Assembly: GCF_000719115.1 (NCBI RefSeq)
Contig: NZ_JOEA01000025.1
Coordinates: 1-64,000, forward strand
From: Lentzea albidocapillata
GTDB taxonomy: Bacteria; Actinomycetota; Actinomycetes; Mycobacteriales; Pseudonocardiaceae
Direction: 5' to 3'
Length of the DNA stretch: 64,000 nucleotides
Shown: in pieces, positions 33,579 to 40,787 of the stretch
Layout: each line of letters opens with the position of its first letter
How positions within the stretch are numbered: position 1 is the stretch's first letter
Notes under the pieces: model-generated
The model's database searches: none
What the model was told of the DNA's origin: nothing
Seen by the model: the letters and a program-made list of their open reading frames with translations, nothing else
Translations under genes and position numbers: made by a program

Positions 33579-35252
33579 TCATCCGCCCAGAGGAGGATCG
33601 GCCCGGCGGACGCGCAGATCCAGAAGCGCGGGCCGGTCGGCCGCCAGAGCGTCACGGACCGCTTCCCGGACCTCGTCCAGCTTCTCGACCCGCCGGGACC
33701 ACAGTCCGAGCCCCGCGGCCACGGCCGCGAAGTCCATCTCGTGGAACTCGGTCGAGATGATCCGCCCGTCGAAGTCCTGGATCTGGGCGGTGCGGATGCG
33801 GCCGAGGGCGGCATCGTTCACGACGACCCAGAGCACGGGGATGTTGTGGTTCACCGCGGTGGCCACCTCGCCGCCGTGCATCAGGAAACTGCCGTCACCG
33901 GTCACCGAGACCACGGGCCGATCCGGGTCCGCCAGCTTCGCGCCGATCGCCGCGGCGATGCCCTGTCCCATCCCCCCGAGAGACCGGCCGGGAAGGATCG
34001 CGTTGCTGTACCCGGCGCGGAAGATCTGCATCGTCCAGATCCAGTGGCTTCCGCTGTCCGGGAGCACGCGTGCGTCGGCCGGAAGGGCATCTCGTACCGC
34101 GGCGAGGGCCTCGCCGGGATGCATGTGCTCGTCGTACGAGCCGTCCGAAGAGACCTCATCGGGTTCCGGTGCGGACGTCGCCGTGAACAGCTCCGTGCGA
34201 AGCAGCGGGGTCGTCGTCTCCGAGGCGGAGTTCGTCAATGCGCTGAGCACGACCGCGGCGTCACCCACCAGGAGCTTGTCGATGGGCCACACAATGCCTG
34301 TTTCCTCGGCATCGACGTTGACCGAGACGACGCGGCCAGGTGCCGGCAACCCCGCCAGGCCGCCGAGCGACATGGCACTCAGGGACGTTCCCACCGCGAG
34401 GACGAGGTCGGGCTGCGTCCGTGCCCACCACCCGGGCAATCCCGGATCCCCGCCCGCACCCACGTGACCCAGCACCAGCGGCGTGCTGGCGGGCACAGCA
34501 CCCTTACCTCGCACGGTGGTGACGATCGGGATGTTCCGTGCTCGGGCGAACCGCACGACGTCGTCTCCGGCCCGTGAGCTGGCCACACCACGGCCGGCCA
34601 GAATGACCGGCGCGGTCGCGCCGGCGAGTTCTTTCTCCAGCGCACGCAGTTCGTCGGCAGATGGGCACGGCCGGTGCTGGTCCTCGACGATGCGTGCGCG
34701 CAAACGGTCGAGATGGGGCAACGTCACCGGCTGGTCCCACAGCTCCATCGGTACGCTGATGTGCACGGGGCCGGCACGTCCATCCCGAGCTGCTGACAAG
34801 CCGCCCGCCAACAGCCTCACCAGTTGGTTGGGGTTCACCGCAAGGCTGCTGCTCTTGGTGATCGGTGAAAAGGCGGCGACGGTGTCCACTCCGCGCGCGA
34901 AGCTCGTGGATTCCTGATATGCCCTGGTCCCGAAAGCGGCCAGCCGCGACTGGCCGGTCAGGACCAACAAGGGAATGCCCTCCGAGTACGCGGTCGCGAC
35001 TCCGGTCATCAGGTTCAGAGCGCCGGGACCGGTCGTCGCGCAGCACACGCCGACAGTGCCCCGGACCTGCGCCCATCCGGTAGCGGCGAAAGCCGCGCCC
35101 GTTTCGTGCGCACAGAGCACCGGCTCCGGGGCGCCGCCTCGGTCGTGCAGCTCGTTGTAGATCGACATGATGGCCTGGCCGGGTACCCCGAACACGTGGC
35201 CGACGTCGAGATCTTCCAGGACGTCAAAAAGGAAACTGACTGCGGTGGTCAC
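33579..35252 (-). CDS. thiamine-diphosphate-dependent enzyme (acetolactate synthase-like), cluster gene
   Basis: A 557-residue three-domain ThDP enzyme. The catalytic Glu is in LCAHETGAAFAATGWAQVRG, the central domain has ATAPVILAGRGVASSRAGDD, and the ThDP/Mg motif begins at VTGDGSFLMHGGEVATAVNH with GDG and a downstream Asn (VVVNDAALGRIR). The family includes acetolactate synthase and 2-oxoacid decarboxylases/carboligases. As the only enzyme here that can form or break C-C bonds on a 2-oxoacid, it may supply the scaffold. GTG 35252 (GTGA overlap) is preferred to ATG 35300. Confidence 0.9.
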   Translation of the reverse strand: MTTAVSFLFDVLEDLDVGHVFGVPGQAIMSIYNELHDRGGAPEPVLCAHETGAAFAATGWAQVRGTVGVCCATTGPGALNLMTGVATAYSEGIPLLVLTGQSRLAAFGTRAYQESTSFARGVDTVAAFSPITKSSSLAVNPNQLVRLLAGGLSAARDGRAGPVHISVPMELWDQPVTLPHLDRLRARIVEDQHRPCPSADELRALEKELAGATAPVILAGRGVASSRAGDDVVRFARARNIPIVTTVRGKGAVPASTPLVLGHVGAGGDPGLPGWWARTQPDLVLAVGTSLSAMSLGGLAGLPAPGRVVSVNVDAEETGIVWPIDKLLVGDAAVVLSALTNSASETTTPLLRTELFTATSAPEPDEVSSDGSYDEHMHPGEALAAVRDALPADARVLPDSGSHWIWTMQIFRAGYSNAILPGRSLGGMGQGIAAAIGAKLADPDRPVVSVTGDGSFLMHGGEVATAVNHNIPVLWVVVNDAALGRIRTAQIQDFDGRIISTEFHEMDFAAVAAGLGLWSRRVEKLDEVREAVRDALAADRPALLDLRVRRADPPLGG

Positions 35253-36157
35253 TGTGCCGGCCTTTCGCTCAGTTCTTGTCCGGTCCGGCGTCCAGCCCAC
35301 ATGGTCCGGTCGGCATAGGTGAAGAAGAGATCAGCGGAATCGGGAATGCGGTAGCCGTTTTTCCACGGTTTCCGTTTGCCCGTGAAGTGGCGGACGCGAG
35401 GATGGCGCAGGGCGGCTTCGCTGACCGCTGGGACGGAGATCCCGCTCGCCGCGGGGTGCGGCGCCCCGTACCGGACGTCCATCATGTTCCAGGACTCGTC
35501 GACGGCGAGGAATTTGCCGTTGACGACCGCGTTGAGGGCTTCCTGGTCGAGCAGGCCTATGCAGTCGGCATGTTCTTCCACATAGGCGAGCGCCTTCGCG
35601 GCGACCTGATCTCGTCGCCACACGTCCAGGTTGATGAGCAGCATGCCGGCGTTGAAGTACGGGGCGCCGGGATCGAGACCGGCTTCCTCCCAGCACTGCA
35701 CGCCTCTGGAACTGCCGATCAGAGGGTTGAACGGGTCGATGACCGCGCCGAGCGGCAGCCCGTGAAGGTCCAGCTCCCACAGATCGTCGAAGGGCGACAG
35801 GGTGATCGTGTCGGCGTCCAGGTAAATGACCTTGTCCCAGTCGCTGGGCAGCAACTGCGGCATCAGGAGACGGGCATAGGTCGCCGATGACGGATGGCTC
35901 AGGAAGGGGGATGAGGTGGGCCACGCCGACAGGCTGTTCACATCGATGTCCAGGAAACGGACGAGGCCGTTCACTCCGGTGTCCCAGGACGCTGACAGCC
36001 TTCGCTTGGACTCGGCAGAGATCCCGCACGACAGGACGACGACCTCGAGTGGCCTTTCCTCCTGCGAGTTGTCCAACACCGACCTGACCGATGCTGCCAG
36101 CGGGAATGCGTAGTCGTCGTCGGCTGCTAGAACTATCCGGATTGGTTCTACGGCCAC
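35249..36157 (-). CDS. GT8-family glycosyltransferase, cluster gene B
   Basis: A 302-residue GT8 enzyme: VAVEPIRIVLAADDDYAFPL, YARLLMPQLLPSDWDKVIYL with DxD in YLDADTITLSPFDDLWEL, APYFNAGMLLINLDVWRRD, LDQEALNAVVNGKF and HFTGKRKPWKNGYRIP. It has the same architecture as cluster gene A. GTG 36157 follows AAAGGGTGG at about six bases. It is the first gene of the eleven-gene operon, divergent from the SARP regulator. Confidence 0.9.
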   Translation of the reverse strand: MAVEPIRIVLAADDDYAFPLAASVRSVLDNSQEERPLEVVVLSCGISAESKRRLSASWDTGVNGLVRFLDIDVNSLSAWPTSSPFLSHPSSATYARLLMPQLLPSDWDKVIYLDADTITLSPFDDLWELDLHGLPLGAVIDPFNPLIGSSRGVQCWEEAGLDPGAPYFNAGMLLINLDVWRRDQVAAKALAYVEEHADCIGLLDQEALNAVVNGKFLAVDESWNMMDVRYGAPHPAASGISVPAVSEAALRHPRVRHFTGKRKPWKNGYRIPDSADLFFTYADRTMWAGRRTGQELSERPAQ

Positions 36158-36285
36158 GAAACCACCCTTTGTTCTGAAAGTCTGACAACTCGACCAGGCC
36201 GTGGAGATGCCATTACTGGACGCTTTCGGCCAGCCGAGTGCGCTTTGCGATCGAATAAGCCATGTGCCCAGGCTGCCCGGCGCCT

Positions 36286-36303
36286 GTATCCGTCCGGTAT
36301 CCG
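36286..36303. promoter_or_regulatory. candidate SARP heptamer repeats (GTATCCG x2, 11-base period)
   Basis: Two GTATCCG heptamers start at 36286 and 36297, exactly 11 bases apart, inside the divergent region between the first operon gene and the SARP gene. SARP activators bind direct heptamer repeats with 11-base spacing near -35 elements. I could not place a convincing -10 the expected distance away, so the site is tentative. Confidence 0.35.
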
Positions 36304-36423
36304 CGCGACCGGGACGGCGGGTACAGGGGTGCGCGGCGCCGGCCTGCCGCGCTGAAAGGGAGAACCGGGCTGCGGGAGCTGACGTGCGCGCGACCTCGCT
36401 CCGCCCGCGTGGATAATTCGGGC

Positions 36424-39420
36424 GTGAACGATGTCGGCATCGGTGTTCTCGGGCCTTTCGAGGTGACGGTCGGCGGAGCGCCCCGCACGCTCGGCGGACA
36501 TCGTCAGAAGCGGCTGCTGGCGTTGCTCCTCCTCCGCGCGAACACGGCCATGTCACCCGACCAGATGATCGACGCACTCTGGGACCACGAGCCGCCCGCG
36601 ACGGCTCGAAGCCAGGTGCGCAACGCCGTCGCCAGGCTCCGGCGCGACCTCGGCAGCGCCGGGGCGGCTGTGGTGACCGACTCCGGCAACTACCGCCTGT
36701 GCATCGACGACGACCAGGCTGACGTCCTGCGGTTCTCCCGCACGGTGAAGCGCGCCCGCGAACTGGCCCGTGCCGGGGCGAACGAGGACGCCATCAAGGC
36801 CGTGCGCGCGGGCCTGTCGCTGTGGCGAGGTACTGCGTTCGCCGGGCTGGACGGCCGGGTGTTCGAGGCGGCGGCGGCATCTCTGGCCGAGCAACGGCTC
36901 GCCGCCCAGGAACTGCTGATCCACCTGCGGGTGGCAACCGGCGACACGACCGGCTTGGTCGGTGAACTGTTCGTGCTCACCGCCTCGTACCCGACCAGCG
37001 AGCCGTTCGTCGCACAGCTCATGACGGCGCTGTGCCGTGAGGGCAGGCAGGCGGACGCGCTGCGGGCGTACGAGCGGCTCCGGGGACGGCTGGCAGAGGA
37101 ACTCGGTGTCGACCCCGGCCCTGGGTTGCGCGACCTGCACGAACGCGCGCTACGCGGCGACATCGCGCTCACGACGACGCCGGTCACCGAACTCTCGGCC
37201 GTGGAACCTCGATCCCTGCCACGCGACCTCCCTGACTTCACCGGCCGTCACGACGAAGTCCGCAACCTCATCATGCTGATGGAGAAGGCCTCCGACACCG
37301 CCGTGATCATCTCGGCGATCGACGGGATGCCCGGTATCGGGAAGACAACTCTGGCCGTGCGGGTCGGACACCTGACCCGAAGCCGGTTCCCACATGGGCA
37401 GCTGTTCGTCGACCTGCACGGCCACACGCCTGGACGGCGGCCATTGCCACCGGACGCGGCGCTCGATGTGCTGCTGCGAGGTGTCGGCGTACTGCCCGAG
37501 CAGATCCCGGAAGGCCTCGACCGGCGGGCGGACCTGTGGCGCTCGGTGATGGCCGACCGGCAGATGCTCATCGTCTTGGACAACGCTGCCGACACCGCAC
37601 AGGTCCGTCTCCTGCTCCCGGCCTCGTCCTGTGTGCGGGTTCTGGTGACGAGCAGGCGTCGGCTCACCATGCTGGAGGGTGCGTCGTCGTTCTCCATCGA
37701 AGTGATGCCGCCGGACGACGCAGCCCAGCTGTTCTGCCGGGTCGCGGCTGTGTCACCTGCCGACGGGCCGGTCGCCGACGTGGTGGCACTGTGCGGCCAC
37801 CTGCCGCTCGCCATCAGGATCGCCGCGTCGCGGTTGCGCAGCAGACCGCGGTGGACGGTCGCGCACCTCGCCGACCTTCTGCGCAACGAGAGCCGCCGGC
37901 TGGCCGAGCTGTCCGCGGAAGACCGGAGCGTCCGCTCGGCGTTCGCCGTTTCCTACGACAATCTCTCCGCTTCGGAGCAACGGTCATTCCGGCTCCTGGG
38001 CCTGCTGCCCGGCGGTGACTTCGGTGAGCACGCCGCAGGCGCCGTCATGGACCTGGAGCTGCCGGACGCACGCCGGACGCTGGAAGAGCTGGTCGACATC
38101 AACCTGCTCGTCAACCGTGCTCCTGGCCGATACCTGTTCCACGACCTGTTGCGCCAGTTCGCCCGTTCGCTCTGTGCCGAAGATGAACGCGCAAAGGCGA
38201 TCGGCCGCGTAGTGGAGTACTACCTCGACCTCGGCCACACCGCCGAACAAGTAGCGCACCCGGTGGGGATCCAGGAGGAGAGACAAAGCCTTCACCCGCT
38301 GCCGGACATGCGCACGGCACACGAAGTGCGATCGGTGATCGACACCGAACACCGCGCCATCGCCGAGCTGATCGACCTGGCCGGCGAGCACGGGCTGTCA
38401 GAGGAGATCGCCGAGCTGGCGTCGTTGTTCGGGCCGGTTCTGCAGCGCCAAGGCCATCTGGACGACGCGTTGGCCGCCTATGAATCCGGCCTCGCGGTCG
38501 GGGTGTCCCTGCAGGTCAAAGCCGACCTCTACCGAGGCCTCGGGAAGTCTCTGATCACCGCTCGTCGCTTGGGCGCTGCACTGCGGGCGCTGCGCACGGG
38601 ACTCGCACTCGAACAGAAACTGGGCAACGACCGAGGCGCCGGTCGCGCGCACAACAACCTCGGCATCGCGCACTACCGCCTGGGCCGCTTTCTCGAGGCG
38701 CGCACCAGTTTTCATCAGTCACTCACACTGCTGAGCGAGGTCGGCACGCCCTACGACAAGGCCACACCACTGATCAACCTCGCTGCCACGCACATCGGTC
38801 TCGGCAACTACGCCGACGCCATCTCCGCCGCCACGGAAGTGCTGGCCCAAAGCCCCGTTCTGAACAACCCGCACCTCCAGGCGGTGGCCTTCTACAACCT
38901 CGGCCACGCCCAGCTCTGCTGTGGAGACACCGACGCCGCGCTGAAGAACCTCGAACAGTCGAAGACGATCAGTTTGGAGATCGGCGCGACGGAGATCGAG
39001 GGCCGCAACCTCTACACCATCGCGGACTGCCACCGCCAACGACGCGACTTCACCGCCGCCCTCGATGGAGCGCGCGCTGCGCTCATCCTCGCCCGCCGCA
39101 TAGGCAACCGCGACATCCAAAGCCACGCGCACGTGGTCCTCGGCCGAACACACCTCGACCTCGATGCCCCTGCCCTCGCCGCGGAGTGCTTCCACGAGTC
39201 GCTGAGACTCACCGCCGACGATGGAGACAACTTCACCGAAGCCGCGGCTCACGACGGCCTCGCCCGCATCGCGTACGACGAGCAGGACCTGCCCCGCGCA
39301 GAACACCATTGGCAGGCCGCGTTGAACCGCGCTCACGCTGGTGGCCTACCTCAGCGCGAGCAGTATCAGCGCAATTTGGCCGACCTCGGCACTACGGCCG
39401 ACCGGCGGGCGAGATCTTGA
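36424..39420 (+). CDS. AfsR-like SARP regulator with NB-ARC and TPR domains
   Basis: About 998 residues. OmpR-type DNA-binding domain (GVLGPFEVTVGGAPRTLGGH, then LLLLRANTAMSPDQMIDALW), bacterial activation domain to about 255 (ending ELGVDPGPGLRDLHERAL), NB-ARC ATPase from about 300 (Walker A GMPGIGKTTLAV, Walker B MLIVLDNAADTA, GLPL-like GHLPLAIRIAASRL), then TPR repeats from about 650 (AHNNLGIAHYRLGRFLEA). GATAAT (36412-36417) ends six bases before GTG 36424 with no ribosome binding site, so the mRNA is probably leaderless. It likely activates the divergent cluster; ATP and TPR domains suggest signal or partner input. Confidence 0.92.
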   Translation: MNDVGIGVLGPFEVTVGGAPRTLGGHRQKRLLALLLLRANTAMSPDQMIDALWDHEPPATARSQVRNAVARLRRDLGSAGAAVVTDSGNYRLCIDDDQADVLRFSRTVKRARELARAGANEDAIKAVRAGLSLWRGTAFAGLDGRVFEAAAASLAEQRLAAQELLIHLRVATGDTTGLVGELFVLTASYPTSEPFVAQLMTALCREGRQADALRAYERLRGRLAEELGVDPGPGLRDLHERALRGDIALTTTPVTELSAVEPRSLPRDLPDFTGRHDEVRNLIMLMEKASDTAVIISAIDGMPGIGKTTLAVRVGHLTRSRFPHGQLFVDLHGHTPGRRPLPPDAALDVLLRGVGVLPEQIPEGLDRRADLWRSVMADRQMLIVLDNAADTAQVRLLLPASSCVRVLVTSRRRLTMLEGASSFSIEVMPPDDAAQLFCRVAAVSPADGPVADVVALCGHLPLAIRIAASRLRSRPRWTVAHLADLLRNESRRLAELSAEDRSVRSAFAVSYDNLSASEQRSFRLLGLLPGGDFGEHAAGAVMDLELPDARRTLEELVDINLLVNRAPGRYLFHDLLRQFARSLCAEDERAKAIGRVVEYYLDLGHTAEQVAHPVGIQEERQSLHPLPDMRTAHEVRSVIDTEHRAIAELIDLAGEHGLSEEIAELASLFGPVLQRQGHLDDALAAYESGLAVGVSLQVKADLYRGLGKSLITARRLGAALRALRTGLALEQKLGNDRGAGRAHNNLGIAHYRLGRFLEARTSFHQSLTLLSEVGTPYDKATPLINLAATHIGLGNYADAISAATEVLAQSPVLNNPHLQAVAFYNLGHAQLCCGDTDAALKNLEQSKTISLEIGATEIEGRNLYTIADCHRQRRDFTAALDGARAALILARRIGNRDIQSHAHVVLGRTHLDLDAPALAAECFHESLRLTADDGDNFTEAAAHDGLARIAYDEQDLPRAEHHWQAALNRAHAGGLPQREQYQRNLADLGTTADRRARS

Positions 39421-39613
39421 GCCGCCGATACGAGCATGAAGCCCTCGCCATTCTGATCCCGGATTCGACGCCGGGCGTGGGCTCACCGGCGGCGCGTGGA
39501 CTCGCAACCCAGCTCTGCAACCAGGTATGTCCACAAAGGATAGCCTGAGTGGTCCCGACGAGCAGGGGCGAGAGCGCTCACGACGCAGATCCGCTGGCTT
39601 GCCCGTCTGGACG

Positions 39614-39703
39614 TCACGGGTGCACCTCGGCGACTCCTACGACAACGCGCTGATGGAGAACTTCTTCTCCACGCTGAAGATCGAGCTGCGACAGACTCAG
39701 ACA
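39614..39703 (+). pseudogene. fragment of IS3-type transposase
   Basis: About thirty residues, VHLGDSYDNALMENFFSTLK then IELR, match the region around the catalytic Glu of IS3/IS150-type OrfB. Both sides are unrelated, so this is a scar. It lies between the SARP gene and the aldehyde oxidoreductase operon and overlaps the last codons of the XdhC/PaoD gene on the other strand. The rest of 39421-39696 shows no gene. Confidence 0.7.
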
Positions 39704-40776
39704 GTCGGGCCCACGCACACTTCTCGTGATCCGTTCGCAGAACGGGCATGAATAGAGCCGCTGAGTTCGGTCAATGGGCGTCCCGTCGCCGAGGTGCGAT
39801 GAGCCGTGACTTCAGCAGCGATGGACAACGCTGTCTCCGCCGGCGTGTGTGCGCCCAGGTCAAGTCCGAGCGGTGACCGCAACCGACCGAGTTGATCAGG
39901 TGTGACGCCGGCTTCGCGTAACAACGAGACGCGCTCCGCATGGGTGCGACGCGAACCCATCGCCCCGACGTATGCCAGTGGCATCCGCAGGGCGCGGGTC
40001 AGCACGGGAATGTCGAATTTGGGATCGTGGGTCAGAACGCACACGACTGTGCGTTCGTCCGTTTCGGTGCGCTCCAAGTAGCGGTGCGGCCAATCGACGA
40101 CCACCTCCGCGGACGGAAACCGGGCGCGAGTGGCGAACACGGGCCTCGGATCGCAGACGGTGACCCGGTAGCCGAGAAGTTTTCCTACCTCGCTGAGTGC
40201 CGCGGCGAAGTCGAGCGCGCCGAAGATCAGCATTCGGGGTGCCGGGGACGCGACCTCGACCAGCACCTCCACGGGCTCGCCGGTGAAGCGGTCGATCCAG
40301 CGGATCATGTCCGTGCCCCGGCATGCGAGAACGGCGTTGTCCAGCGCCGGATCTCCGAGGGTGACCGCCGTGACACCGTCGTCCGCGATCAGCCACCGGC
40401 CCGGCCAGCCGACCGGTCCGCGGATGACCCTCGCCACGAGCAGATGCTCTCCGCGGGCGGGGACCTCAGGTGTCGGATGCACGAACACCTCTATCGTTCC
40501 CCCACAGGTCAGCCCCACGGCGAACGCCGACTCGTCGGACCAGCCGAACCGGTGGACAGCGGGCTCACCGGTGGCCAGCGACTCGCGGCACAGGTCGTAG
40601 ACGGCGCCCTCCACACAGCCCCCGGAGACGTTGCCGATCACCTCGCCGGACTCGTCCACCGCGAGCGCGGAACCGATCGGGCGCGGCGCGCTGCCGGTGA
40701 CGGACACCACCGTCGCCACGGCGAAGCGGCGTTCCTCTCGGCGCCATGTCGTCAGAGCATCGACCAGTTCGAGCAA
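39697..40776 (-). CDS. paoD: XdhC/PaoD-type molybdenum cofactor insertion chaperone
   Basis: About 359 residues, XdhC/CoxI family. The N-terminal domain has RRFAVATVVSVTGSAPRPIG and GNVSGGCVEGAVYDLCRESL (conserved Cys); the Rossmann domain has YRVTVCDPRPVFATRARFPS and LAYVGAMGSRRTHAERVSLL. It sulfurates and inserts the Mo cofactor into the large subunit. TTG 40776 has GAGGAGG five bases ahead; GTG 40779 is also possible. The normal family end (RPLTELSGSIH) is followed by 18 extra residues that run into the IS scar, so the original stop was probably lost. Confidence 0.85.
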   Translation of the reverse strand: MLELVDALTTWRREERRFAVATVVSVTGSAPRPIGSALAVDESGEVIGNVSGGCVEGAVYDLCRESLATGEPAVHRFGWSDESAFAVGLTCGGTIEVFVHPTPEVPARGEHLLVARVIRGPVGWPGRWLIADDGVTAVTLGDPALDNAVLACRGTDMIRWIDRFTGEPVEVLVEVASPAPRMLIFGALDFAAALSEVGKLLGYRVTVCDPRPVFATRARFPSAEVVVDWPHRYLERTETDERTVVCVLTHDPKFDIPVLTRALRMPLAYVGAMGSRRTHAERVSLLREAGVTPDQLGRLRSPLGLDLGAHTPAETALSIAAEVTAHRTSATGRPLTELSGSIHARSANGSREVCVGPTV

Positions 40777-40787
40777 CACACCCTCCT

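Noticed and set aside
23025..36157. RiPP precursor peptide inside the biosynthetic operon
   Set aside because: All intergenic gaps are 16 bases or less, leaving no room for a separate precursor gene; the interval upstream of the operon has no small frame with a ribosome binding site.
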